64,000 bases of DNA from JAPPHA01 sp964291635 (lineage in GTDB: Bacteria; Pseudomonadota; Alphaproteobacteria; Rhodobacterales; Rhodobacteraceae), in assembly GCA_964291635.2 (NCBI GenBank), contig OZ219893.1:62001-126000 (forward strand), written 5' to 3'. How positions within the stretch are numbered: position 1 is the stretch's first letter; each line of letters starts with the position of its first letter. Position numbers and translations under genes: made by a program. The notes under the pieces are model-generated. The model was not told where the DNA came from and did no database searches. It saw only the letters and a program-made list of their open reading frames with translations. This document shows, piece by piece, positions 55,886 to 64,000 of the stretch.

Positions 55886-56753
55886 CCGCCCGCGCGTCGA
55901 CTTCGACGCCCTCAAGCGCAGGCCCTTCGAAGACATCGCCGCACAGTGGGGATATGCCCGGGACCACAAGGCCTCGACACGCAACTGTCCCGTGTTGCGG
56001 GCAGACGGACAGCCAAAGCTCGTCCTCGGGAAACGCGGCAACGGACACTGGGTCTACTTCAACACACAGGACAACACCGACAACGGAACCATCATCGACT
56101 TCATGGTCAACAGGGGCCTGACCTTCGCCGATATCCGGGACCGGTTCGCACCACCCCAAACCACCGCCCCGCAGGCCGCGGCATCCTTCCGCGACATCTG
56201 GAAGGCCGCGAAACCCCATCCCGCGCCGCCATGGCTGATCAGCCGCGGCATCACGGCGCACACGCTGCAAACCACACGCCCGACCATCCGCTGCGACCGG
56301 AACGGACGGATCCTGTTCGCCCACCGGGACCGGCACCGCACGCTCACAGGCTTCGAGATCGCGCCCCCCGACGGGCCGCGACGCTTCGCAACCGGCGGAA
56401 CGCGCGCCCTCTGCGCCATCCACGCCGCAACACAAGCCGCATCCCTGCGGGCGCTCGTCGTCACCGAAAGCGGTCTCGACGCTCTCAGCATCGCACAGCT
56501 CGAACACTGCCCGCCCGACCATGCCTTCCTCTCCACCGCAGGCGCGCCGTCACGATCCCAGTGCGACCAGATCCAGCATGCAATCAACATGCTCCCGAAC
56601 CTCAATGCACTCGTGCTCGCACAGGACGGCGACGAGGCCGGGGACCGACAGGGCGAAGCCATCCGCAAAGCCGTCGTCCTGCCCGATCACGTCAGGCTCG
56701 AAAGACGCAGACCTCCCGACAGCATGGACTGGAACGACATCGTCAGGGCATGA
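55872..56753 (+). CDS. Toprim/DUF3991-like protein with CHC2-like N-terminus, apparent ATT start
   Basis: 293 residues if read from ATT at 55872. N-terminal part (FDALKRRPFEDIAAQWGY, STRNCPVLR, GHWVYFNTQDNTDNGTIIDF) resembles the primase-type CHC2/DUF3991 region; C-terminal Toprim has LRALVVTESGLDALSIAQLE with the catalytic Glu and NALVLAQDGDEAGDRQGEAI with the D-x-D pair. No ATG, GTG or TTG precedes 55992 in frame, yet the domain starts earlier; ATT lies six bases after GGAGGG and within the end of istB. A TTG at 55992 would remove the N-terminal 40 residues. Possible role in priming or processing transposition intermediates. Confidence 0.78.
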   Translation: MPGTDRPRVDFDALKRRPFEDIAAQWGYARDHKASTRNCPVLRADGQPKLVLGKRGNGHWVYFNTQDNTDNGTIIDFMVNRGLTFADIRDRFAPPQTTAPQAAASFRDIWKAAKPHPAPPWLISRGITAHTLQTTRPTIRCDRNGRILFAHRDRHRTLTGFEIAPPDGPRRFATGGTRALCAIHAATQAASLRALVVTESGLDALSIAQLEHCPPDHAFLSTAGAPSRSQCDQIQHAINMLPNLNALVLAQDGDEAGDRQGEAIRKAVVLPDHVRLERRRPPDSMDWNDIVRA

Positions 56754-57032
56754 GCGGCAACGCGCCCGGCAAGGCCGGCACCGGGCAGAAACCCCGAAAA
56801 GCCCGATGAAAGCAGTTCCACGCTCACCCGTCATGTCCGCCGACACCACGTAACCGAAATCCGGAACCACCCTGACGAACCAACCGACTGGAAAGAAAAC
56901 CCGTCCAGGCCAAGGCAATCCCGCACAACGGAAACATTCCCGATGACACAGATCGATCGCCAGAACAGACCGACTAAACCAGAAAACGCGCAATACCACC
57001 CAAAATTACGCGCTTCTCAAAAACCGTTAACA

Positions 57033-57880
57033 CGGGATTCAATACGACTGAAGAAAACAGGCTCTCGCCGTTTCAGGGTCGGTAAGGACCGCTGCCACAG
57101 CGGACGCCCGTGGCCAGCTCCGCGGTCAGGGACGCGTCCTTTTCGTCATTGAGATTCAACCCGATGTCGCCGGGGGCGGCGCAGTCGCTGCCCGTCGCAA
57201 CCCCTTGTGCACCTGTCGGAGGCAATATTGGGCTTGGAGCGGCCCGGGTTTGCGGCTCGATGCCTGGGTAGCCGCCGAGCTTGGAAACCTCACGCAGTGA
57301 CAACACGAGCGGCGAGGCATCTCCACCGCCCAAAACCGTTGAACCGCAAAAATTTTTTGTATTAAATGGGCGTGTTATTTCTGGAATTTTTGATGTTGTT
57401 TAAGTAAAAATGAGTCAATTCTCCCCGCGTCACGCCGCAAACGGCGCTGGGCTCCGCAATTCCGGCATCCGGACGTACCACGATCCATGTTGATTCGGAG
57501 AAAGAGGCGCCAGGATTCAGCCCGACGACACGAGGTGGGAGATCCATGCGCTGCGTTAGCCTCTTTCCACTCCACCCTCAACGCGGGATTCCCGCGCACC
57601 GACGCATGAGATTGACTATCCGCATTGACCGTGTTTACCGGCGGCGCGCCGGCGAACACCGGTTTCCCGTCCGTAAACGCCGGACGGCGCGATTTCGGGA
57701 ACCAGCCGGCATTCAAGCGCGCCGGAACCCCGGGACGGTCCCAGTGCACCGCTGCGGCGTTGAAACGAAACCCGGCCTCCCTTTGCCAGGGTTTTTGTTT
57801 CGTGGTAGTCGAGCACGTGGTACATCCTGATCGCTGGGACGCAACTGGTTGTTTCGTGGCACGTGGCATAGGGAGACGTT
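57033..57880. other. Intergenic stretch right of the IS21-type element
   Basis: About 850 bases with no recognised gene. The segment 57345-57410 is strikingly AT-rich (AAAATTTTTTGTATTAAATG) compared with its surroundings. Short open frames lack motifs. The ruvC promoter should lie at its right edge. Confidence 0.5.
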
Positions 57881-58396
57881 GTGCGAATAATCGGGCTAGA
57901 CCCCGGGCTTCGATCCACTGGCTGGGGCGTGGTTGATGTCAAGGATTCGCGGCTGACCCATGTCGCAAACGGGCGTTGTGCTTCAATAGGCGACGATCTC
58001 TCGATGCGCCTCGCGAGCCTGTTTCGCCAGTTGGACTCGGTTTTGACGTGCCACAAGCCTGATGGAGCGGCGGTAGAAAGTGTTTTTGTCAACAAGGATC
58101 CGGCTTCGACACTGAAGCTGGGTCAGGCAAGGAGCCTCTGCCTGCTCGTTCCCGCTCTGAGGGGTATCGTCGTGCACGAATATGCACCGAACACGGTAAA
58201 GAAATCCGTTGTTGGTGTCGGACACGCTGACAAGGTCCAGGTCGACCTGATGGTCAGGATGTTGCTACCAGGGGTTGAGCTCGAGAATCCGGACGCAGCC
58301 GATGCGCTCGCGGTTGCGATTTGCCACGCTCATACCTCCCGGGGTTCGGCACGGCTGGGTATCGTTTCCGCAGAGCAAGCTGGTTTTTCAGGGTAA
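57881..58396 (+). CDS. ruvC: Crossover junction endodeoxyribonuclease RuvC
   Basis: Holliday junction resolvase, 171 residues. Catalytic acids: Asp7 in RIIGLDPGLRSTGWGVVD, Glu in AAVESVFVNKDPAS, and the pair in NPDAADALAVAICHAH. GTG start at 57881 with GGGAGA upstream. First of ruvC-ruvA-ruvB. Confidence 0.94.
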   Translation: MRIIGLDPGLRSTGWGVVDVKDSRLTHVANGRCASIGDDLSMRLASLFRQLDSVLTCHKPDGAAVESVFVNKDPASTLKLGQARSLCLLVPALRGIVVHEYAPNTVKKSVVGVGHADKVQVDLMVRMLLPGVELENPDAADALAVAICHAHTSRGSARLGIVSAEQAGFSG

Positions 58397-58412
58397 TCCG
58401 GGTCCACGAAAA

Positions 58413-59096
58413 GTGCTTGGCAAGATTTCCGGAAAGATCGATGACAGGGGAGTGGACTACCTTGTCGTCGATGTCGGCGGTGTCGGATTCGTGGTCCACT
58501 GTTCGGAGCGAACGCTCGGAGCCCTTCCCGGTCGAGGTTACATGGTCACGCTGTATACCGAACTCGTGGTTCGCGAAGACCTGCTGCAACTCATCGGGTT
58601 TCGCACGAGGGTCGAGCGGGAATGGCATCGGTTGTTGACCCGTGTTCAGGGTGTTGGTCACAAGGCGGCCCTGGCGATCGTCGGCACCCTCGGTACGGAT
58701 GGATTGTTCCGTGCGATTTCCCTGAAGGACACTGCGGCGATTCGCGCGGCGCCCGGTGTCGGTCCCAAGCTTGCGCAGCGGATCATCGGTGAACTGAAAG
58801 AGGAATCCGTCAGGATCATCGACCTTGGGGCGGATAGTGACGAACTGGAAATACCGGGCCAAGTGAGCCATGACATCGCGGGTTCGAATGGCGCAACCAC
58901 GACTCAACCAGGGCCCGCCGGTTCGGAAGCGGTTTCCGCACAGTCCCGAAAGGATGCCATGTCCGCGTTGATCAACCTCGGTTACGCCCATGGTGAAGCG
59001 GCGGAGACCGTCGCGTCTGTTTCAGCGGAACAACCGGAACTCGACACCTCTGGGCTGATACGCGAGTCTCTCAGGTATCTGGCCCCGAACGACTGA
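58413..59096 (+). CDS. ruvA: Holliday junction branch migration protein RuvA
   Basis: Junction-binding protein, 227 residues. GTG at 58413 gives VLGKISGKIDDRGVDYLVVD, the normal N-terminal OB domain; helix-hairpin-helix pair LTRVQGVGHKAALAIVGTL and IRAAPGVGPKLAQRIIGEL; flexible linker, then domain III DAMSALINLGYAHGEAAETV. The open frame to 58275 overlaps ruvC and is not used. Stop shares a base with ruvB (TGATG). Confidence 0.93.
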   Translation: MLGKISGKIDDRGVDYLVVDVGGVGFVVHCSERTLGALPGRGYMVTLYTELVVREDLLQLIGFRTRVEREWHRLLTRVQGVGHKAALAIVGTLGTDGLFRAISLKDTAAIRAAPGVGPKLAQRIIGELKEESVRIIDLGADSDELEIPGQVSHDIAGSNGATTTQPGPAGSEAVSAQSRKDAMSALINLGYAHGEAAETVASVSAEQPELDTSGLIRESLRYLAPND

Positions 59097-60175
59097 TGCG
59101 ACTGACTCAACAAACCGACCCGGACTTGCGGCCGCGCGAACGTCCGGACGATGTGGATGTCGCACTCAGACCGGACTCCCTTGACGAATTCATTGGCCAG
59201 GAGAAGGCGCGGGCGAATCTCCGGATCTTTATCGAAAGTGCCAACCGGCGGCGAAAGCCGATGGATCACACACTTTTCTTTGGTCCGCCGGGTCTGGGGA
59301 AGACAACCCTTGCCCGAATCATCAGCCGGGAACTCGGTGTCGGGTTCCGCACGTCATCGGGGCCGATCCTGGTCAGGGCAGGTGATCTTGCCGCAATACT
59401 GACCAATCTGGATGCCGGTGATGTTCTGTTCATCGACGAAATCCATCGTCTCAATCCGGCCGTCGAGGAGGTCCTCTACCCCGCGCTCGAAGATTATGAG
59501 CTTGATCTGGTCATAGGGCAGGGACCGGCTGCGCGGTCCGTCCGGATCGAACTGCAGCCTTTTACGCTTGTCGGTGCAACGACGCGGCTGGGCCTGTTGA
59601 CCACACCGCTCCGGGACCGGTTCGGAATTCCGATCCGGCTGGAGTTTTACACCGACGAAGAATTGACAAAGGTCGTATCACGCGCAGCCCGCTTGATGGA
59701 AACCGAGGCCGACCCGGACGGCGCCAGGGAAATTGCCAGCCGTGCCCGGGGGACGCCGCGTATTGCCGGCCGGCTCCTGCGGCGGGTTCTTGATTTCGCC
59801 GTAGTGGAAGGAGACGGGCGCATTACCCATGCGGTTGCCGATCGCGCCTTGACCCAGCTCGCGGTTGACAGACTCGGGCTTGATTCTGCAGATCGACGGT
59901 ATCTCCGGTTGCTGGCGCAGGAGTTCGGCGGAGGACCGGTCGGCATCGACACGATCGCCGCAGCGCTATCGGAGTCTCGCGATGCAATCGAGGAAGTCGT
60001 TGAGCCATTCCTTTTGCAGCAAGGCCTCGTACAACGCACTCCACGCGGAAGAATGCTCGGACAGAAATCCTGGCGCCACCTGGGCCTCGAAATTCCGCCG
60101 GGATTCCGTCAGATCGATTCCACGCAAGCCCAACTACCGTTCGAATCGTCGTCCTCGGCAGCCGAATCGGCCTGA
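59096..60175 (+). CDS. ruvB: Holliday junction ATP-dependent helicase RuvB
   Basis: AAA+ branch-migration motor, 359 residues. SLDEFIGQEKARANLRIFIE, Walker A FFGPPGLGKTTLARIISREL, Walker B VLFIDEIHRLNPAVEEVLY, sensor FTLVGATTRLGLLTTPLRDR, sensor 2 GTPRIAGRLLRRVLDFA and winged-helix C-terminus. Intact. Confidence 0.95.
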   Translation: MRLTQQTDPDLRPRERPDDVDVALRPDSLDEFIGQEKARANLRIFIESANRRRKPMDHTLFFGPPGLGKTTLARIISRELGVGFRTSSGPILVRAGDLAAILTNLDAGDVLFIDEIHRLNPAVEEVLYPALEDYELDLVIGQGPAARSVRIELQPFTLVGATTRLGLLTTPLRDRFGIPIRLEFYTDEELTKVVSRAARLMETEADPDGAREIASRARGTPRIAGRLLRRVLDFAVVEGDGRITHAVADRALTQLAVDRLGLDSADRRYLRLLAQEFGGGPVGIDTIAAALSESRDAIEEVVEPFLLQQGLVQRTPRGRMLGQKSWRHLGLEIPPGFRQIDSTQAQLPFESSSSAAESA

Positions 60176-60718
60176 CATTGGCGGCATCCTTTTTCGGGCG
60201 TCGAAATGTGTCCATTGCGAAGCAATTGCCAGGTCAGGCCTGCGGTTGGCCCCATACGGGAAACAACCGCCGGAATGAGATGAAAGTGAGTTGCCGCACC
60301 TCGGCTGGCTGCACCGAAAGCCGCCGTTGCTCCCGGGTCCGTCATGACGGGCACCATGAAGCCTGGCCCGGGTCGCGTCCGTATCCTGAACAAGTCCTTG
60401 ACAACTTTGGCATCAAGCAGACCGCCAGTGGCGAACCGTTTCCCGTCTACGAGGGTGCCCCAATCGATGCTTGAACGGGACGCAATCAAGCAATAATGCA
60501 GTGCAGGTCGGCAAACTGAAAAGTCAGGGGCATCAGCATCAATTTTGACGGTGCCACAATGCTGGCTCGCGCGCGAAATCGGAATGGTTTCTTGATCAAT
60601 GTGGTGCCAGCGAGGGAAACTCTGACGGTGCCGCACACCGGGCAACCGTTCAGCAGGCGCGGCAATGCCTGGGGTCGACACGGCAACCGAACGACGGGGT
60701 CAGAAAGGGTAACGAGAT
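60176..60718. other. Long gap upstream of metK
   Basis: About 540 bases with no gene recognised. I looked for SAM-type riboswitch cores in front of metK and did not see one. Some inverted motifs (CTGGCTCGC near 60563, GCCAGCGAG near 60607) could fold but match no family I know. Confidence 0.5.
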
Positions 60719-61882
60719 ATGTCCAGACGCTACATCATCACGTCGGAGTCTGTGGGGGAAGGACATCCGGACAAGGTTGCGGACACGATTTCCGATTCCG
60801 TCCTGGACGCCGTTCTGGCCGAGGACCCGAATGGTCGTGTCGCCTGCGAATCTCTGGTCAAGACCGGAGTCGCGATTCTTGCAGGTGAAATCACGACAAC
60901 GGCGCGGGTCGACTATGTGGATGTCGCGCGGAATTCGATTTGTGCGGCTGGTTACGACGATCCGGAACTTGGTTTCGATGGCAATTCCTGTTCCGTGTTT
61001 CTCGCACTCCACCGGCAATCACCTGACATAGCCCTGGGTGTCAACGAGGGAGACGGGCTCGATGTGGATCAGGGCGCCGGAGATCAAGGGCTGATGTACG
61101 GCTATGCCTGCCGGGAGAATGAACAGCTGATGCCGCTGCCGATCCATCTCGCGCATGCGTTGACCCGAAGCCATGCCCGACTGAGGCGAAGCGGCGAATT
61201 GCCCTGGCTGAGGCCGGACTCGAAAGCCCAGGTCTCAGTTGCCTATGAGGATGGCCGGCCGGTAGGGATCGACACGATCGTCATGTCTGCCCAGCATGCC
61301 CCCGACATCAGTCATGACGACATCAAGGATGCCATCGTCGAGCAGATCATTCGCCCGGTTCTTCCCGAGTCACTTTCTGATGGAAACATAAGGTACCTGA
61401 TCAATCCGACCGGACGGTTCGTTGTCGGGGGACCGGTTGGCGATTGTGGCCTCACCGGGCGCAAGATCGTTGTCGATACCTATGGCGGGGTCGGACGCCA
61501 TGGCGGGGGAGCATTTTCAGGCAAGGATCCGTCGAAAGTCGATCGGTCGGGCGCGTACATGGCGCGCCATGTTGCCAAGAACGTTGTGTCAGCCAAGCTC
61601 GCCGACCGCTGCGAAGTGCAGATCGCCTACGCGATTGGTGTTGCCAAACCCGTGTCTGTGCATGTCAATACGTTCGGGACCGCGCGGTATGACGACGGCC
61701 GGATCGAGGATGCGATCAGCCAGGTGTTCGACCTTCGGCCAAAGGCCATCATCAGGGAACTGGACTTGCTGCGGCCGATTTACGCCAAGACCGCGACCGG
61801 GGGCCATTTCGGGCGGTCGGAACCCGAGTTCACATGGGAGTCAGTGGGCAAACGGGACGAATTGCTCGCAGCAATCACCTAG
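60719..61882 (+). CDS. metK: S-adenosylmethionine synthase
   Basis: 387 residues. ITSESVGEGHPDKVADTISD (ATP-binding start), GAGDQGLMYGYACRENEQLM, GGPVGDCGLTGRKIVVDTYG, GGGAFSGKDPSKVDRSGAYM and LDLLRPIYAKTATGGHFGR are all conserved. AAAGGG lies 7 bases before the ATG. Confidence 0.95.
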   Translation: MSRRYIITSESVGEGHPDKVADTISDSVLDAVLAEDPNGRVACESLVKTGVAILAGEITTTARVDYVDVARNSICAAGYDDPELGFDGNSCSVFLALHRQSPDIALGVNEGDGLDVDQGAGDQGLMYGYACRENEQLMPLPIHLAHALTRSHARLRRSGELPWLRPDSKAQVSVAYEDGRPVGIDTIVMSAQHAPDISHDDIKDAIVEQIIRPVLPESLSDGNIRYLINPTGRFVVGGPVGDCGLTGRKIVVDTYGGVGRHGGGAFSGKDPSKVDRSGAYMARHVAKNVVSAKLADRCEVQIAYAIGVAKPVSVHVNTFGTARYDDGRIEDAISQVFDLRPKAIIRELDLLRPIYAKTATGGHFGRSEPEFTWESVGKRDELLAAIT

Positions 61883-61889
61883 CAGTTGT

Positions 61890-61911
61890 GCCGTGGCCGG
61901 CAGGCCGCGGC
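61890..61911. terminator. GC-rich hairpin after metK
   Basis: GCCGTGGCC / GGCCGCGGC with a GGCA loop (one G-U pair), 7 bases after the metK stop. No T-run, so only a weak terminator candidate. Confidence 0.35.
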
Positions 61912-62076
61912 TGTCGCGACCCGTACCCATTCGTGTCCGCCCGGACATCCATTGCCTTGCCGGGCATGGCGAGAATCCGGCATGCGCCGCCGGTCGCGAG
62001 ATGATCGATTTCGCCCGGAGATTGAAATCTGGACCGGATCGGACGTGTTCGATCCGAACGCACCGGAGTAAGCAAC

Positions 62077-62850
62077 GTGAGTGATAAACACGGACGATCG
62101 AACGGAGCCCGAATTCCCGTCGCGCTCGTAACGGGAGGCGCACAGGGAATTGGCCTGGCATCTGCGGAGGCTCTGGCGCAAGATGGCTTCGAAGTGGTCG
62201 TTGCCGACATACAGGCTGACAAGGCCGAAGCCGAGGCACGGCGAATCGGTGCCACGGCAATCCATTGCGACGTGGGCAGCCCGGAAAGCATCCACACCAT
62301 GTTCGAACGGATCGAATCCGACTTGGGTCCGGTTCGGGTACTTGTCAACAACGCGGGAATCACCTTGCCGGGCGACTTCCTGGGTTATGCCTTGAGTGAT
62401 TTCGAGCGCGTGATTTCGGTCAATCTGGTCGGAACCTTCGTTGCACTCCAACGGGCGGCCCGGGCGATGATCGAAAACGAGATCGAGGGCGCGATCGTCA
62501 ACATGTCTTCCATAAATGCTCAGGTCGCGATTCCGGCAATTCCGGCCTATTGCGCATCAAAGGGCGGCGTCATGCAGATAACCAGGTCAGCGGCCCTGGC
62601 TCTGGCGCCGTTCGGGATTAGGGTCAATGCCGTCGGACCCGGATCGATCGACACCGAGATGATGGCGGGCGTAAACGCAAGTCCTGCGGCGTTGGAAACC
62701 GCCTTGTCAAGGACGCCACTCAAACGGATTGGCGCTGCGGAGGAAGTTGGCAATGTCGTGGCGTTCCTGGTCTCGGACAGGGCAAGTTATATTACGGGGG
62801 AGACAATTTATGTGGATGGAGGGCGGCTTGCGCTGAACTATACTTGCTGA
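62077..62850 (+). CDS. SDR-family oxidoreductase
   Basis: NAD(P)-dependent short-chain dehydrogenase, 257 residues. Cofactor motif LVTGGAQGIGLASAEALAQ, VLVNNAGITLPGDF, catalytic Ser in IVNMSSINAQVAIPAIP, Tyr/Lys in AYCASKGGVMQITRSAA, and VNAVGPGSIDTEMMAG; ends SYITGETIYVDGGRLALNYTC. VVADIQADKAEAEA after the second strand suggests NAD preference. Substrate not deducible. GTG start at 62077. Confidence 0.9.
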   Translation: MSDKHGRSNGARIPVALVTGGAQGIGLASAEALAQDGFEVVVADIQADKAEAEARRIGATAIHCDVGSPESIHTMFERIESDLGPVRVLVNNAGITLPGDFLGYALSDFERVISVNLVGTFVALQRAARAMIENEIEGAIVNMSSINAQVAIPAIPAYCASKGGVMQITRSAALALAPFGIRVNAVGPGSIDTEMMAGVNASPAALETALSRTPLKRIGAAEEVGNVVAFLVSDRASYITGETIYVDGGRLALNYTC

Positions 62851-63305
62851 GGTGACACGTCGCCGGTTTGACGTTCGCGGGTCTCCAGCTGTGAACGGGA
62901 CGCGGAACCGGTTGACCCCGCATGACAAATCCTTTCAGGGCAAGTCGCGCCATCACGTCAAAGACCTATTGATCGGTGATCGGCAGTTAATTTGCGACAT
63001 TGTTTCGATTCGAAACGCAACACTCCCGCTTCAACACATAGACGTGCGCGTGTTCCGATTCCTGAGCCTGAATTCGGCTGTCGACGCGGGGAGTTCAGGA
63101 TCGCCTGCAGGCCCGAATGATGATGACATCTACGGAAAATCAATTATTGGGCATCGGTCAGATTAACGTCGGATTCAACATACCCGCGAAGGTTGTTGCT
63201 TCGGTCCGGATTGCTCTCATGTAATGACCTCAAGACGAAATGGCTGACCGTTCAAGATTTGGGTTCGGGATCAGTGAAATCTTCGATTCCGAGTTTGATT
63301 TTCCG
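62851..63305. other. Intergenic stretch between convergent SDR and ZnuA-type genes
   Basis: About 455 bases with no recognised gene; composition drops slightly in GC around 62970-63180. No clear terminator hairpin seen. Confidence 0.45.
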
Positions 63306-64000
63306 TTACCCGGGGGCGAGGCAATCCCTGTATGCCTTCGCCAAGTTACGCAAGACAGTCGCGTATAATTCAGGCCCGGCTTCAACATCGGTACCGAGTG
63401 GATCCAGAAGTCCGACCCCGGCAGGTGTTCCCTCGACTACGACCTGAACGATTCCTTGGTTGAACTGGGGTTCACTGAATACGCATCTGGCTTCCAGATC
63501 GAGGATCTTGGACCGAATTTCCCGAATCCGCCTAACGCCAGGCGGCTTCTGGTGATTCATGACTGCGGAACCGACAACGTTGAGACCGAAACGGTCCTCA
63601 AAGTAACGGTACCCATCGTGAAAAACGAGTAAAGGGATTTCGCGAATGGAGGATAGTTCAGTCGAAATCTCGTCCGACAGACTCTCGAGGCGAGTTTGCA
63701 AGGCGTCGGCATTGGCCCGGTACACCGAGGCGTTGTCCGGATCGACGTCCGCAAGGGTCGCGGCGATTGCGTGAGACATGACGATGGCGTTGATCGGGTC
63801 AAGCCAGACATGCATATCGAAATCGTGTTCGCCGTGCCCATCGTGATGATCATGTCCGGCGTGCTCGTCGTGATGATCGCCATCTTCGTGTTCGTGCCCG
63901 GCTTGCTCGCCGCCAGTTTCCATTTCTTCGTGATGAAGGTGATCGAATTCGAACGCACTACCAGTTCGGAACGGTCTCCGTGTCAGTCCTTCAGCAAGCG
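63306..64000 (-). CDS. znuA: ZnuA-type zinc ABC transporter substrate-binding protein (5' part outside window)
   Basis: C-terminal 230 or so residues of a cluster A-1 metal-binding protein; the frame stays open to the window edge. A His/Asp-rich loop (HEHEDGDHHDEHAGHDHHDG) precedes DMHVWLDPINAIVMSHAIAA, then LLVFHDGYRYFEDRFGLNVV and ARCVFSEPQFNQGIVQVVVE, the pattern of ZnuA. Captures periplasmic zinc for ZnuBC. Confidence 0.9.
   Translation of the reverse strand, partial: LAEGLTRRPFRTGSAFEFDHLHHEEMETGGEQAGHEHEDGDHHDEHAGHDHHDGHGEHDFDMHVWLDPINAIVMSHAIAATLADVDPDNASVYRANADALQTRLESLSDEISTELSSIREIPLLVFHDGYRYFEDRFGLNVVGSAVMNHQKPPGVRRIREIRSKILDLEARCVFSEPQFNQGIVQVVVEGTPAGVGLLDPLGTDVEAGPELYATVLRNLAKAYRDCLAPG

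Larger units (their letters stand above)
52775..57032 (+). mobile_element. Complete IS21-family element with four genes
   Basis: Left end TGTTAGCGG at 52775 and right end CCGTTAACA finishing at 57032 are inverted, and a second match (TGGGTGGT at 52805, ACCACCCA ending 57002) lies at exactly the same distance of 30 bases from each terminus. CGGGA at 52770-52774 is repeated at 57033-57037 as a 5-bp target duplication. TGT termini fit IS21. Length 4258 bp, long for IS21 because istA-istB is flanked by a zinc-finger-like gene and a Toprim gene. Confidence 0.93.

Noticed and set aside
60176..60718. SAM-responsive riboswitch in front of metK
   Set aside because: I could not match any known SAM riboswitch core; a covariance-model search would be needed and none was run.

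Overview
The window is GC-rich bacterial chromosome and reads as an alphaproteobacterium. The pointers are a short-form HisG with HisZ beside hisS, DUF1489 and DUF1127 proteins, the ruvC-ruvA-ruvB order, S4 without zinc-binding cysteines, a class II ribonucleotide reductase and an xdhABC cluster with a BMP-type transporter. I cannot name a genus. Many accessory genes are broken by frameshifts and three insertion elements are present, which suggests either a genome in decay or residual indel errors in the assembly; single-base homopolymer slips are involved in at least two cases.

Layout. 1-9.7 kb (minus strand): a tightly coupled purine operon, uraH-xdhA-xdhB-xdhC followed by a BMP-family ABC importer (ATPase, two permeases, binding protein cut by the window edge). 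9.9-13.4 kb: dnaE. 13.5-16.1 kb: an accessory patch with a remnant HEPN-like gene, a decayed DUF4338/ISAs1 transposase fusion and a broken hypothetical gene. 16.4-23.2 kb: hisS-hisZ-hisG, DUF1489 and the B12-dependent ribonucleotide reductase. 23.2-39.5 kb: a large catabolic region with a decayed flavoprotein, a UPF0261 protein, a sugar ABC importer, a class II aldolase, a split transketolase and a SorC regulator; divergent from these are a phosphotriesterase-like lactonase, UlaD-like and UlaE-like enzymes, a PfkB kinase and a COG0523 GTPase. 39.7-44.9 kb: a formylglycine-generating enzyme, then soxY-soxZ-cytochrome c-fccB and a convergent YeeE/YedE transporter (reduced-sulfur oxidation). 45.3-48.2 kb: rpsD, msrA, prmA, DUF1127. 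48.7-57.0 kb: a mobile island. 57.9-64 kb: ruvCAB, metK, an SDR and the 3' part of a ZnuA-type zinc-binding protein.

The most unusual part is the mobile island. It holds two complete elements whose ends can be read directly. The first (48856-51789) is a 2.9-kb IS66-type element with near-perfect 26-bp inverted repeats and an 8-bp target duplication; instead of tnpA/tnpB it carries one DDE transposase gene translationally coupled to a DUF4338 gene (the family that includes Druantia DruA). The second (52775-57032) is a 4.3-kb IS21-type element with a 5-bp target duplication and four genes: a zinc-finger-like protein, istA, istB and a Toprim/primase-like protein; a 14-bp tandem repeat array lies at its left end. 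A second DUF4338 copy near 15 kb is joined in frame to an unrelated ISAs1-type transposase, so the same domain travels with two transposase families within one window.

How parts work together: the xdh/uraH operon would import purines or nucleosides and oxidise hypoxanthine/xanthine to urate, with UraH acting on the product of urate oxidation. The sugar region looks like uptake of a carbohydrate or sugar lactone followed by lactone opening, decarboxylation, epimerisation, phosphorylation and pentose-phosphate rearrangement, under a SorC-type regulator. The sox/fcc genes would take electrons from sulfide or carrier-bound sulfur in the periplasm.
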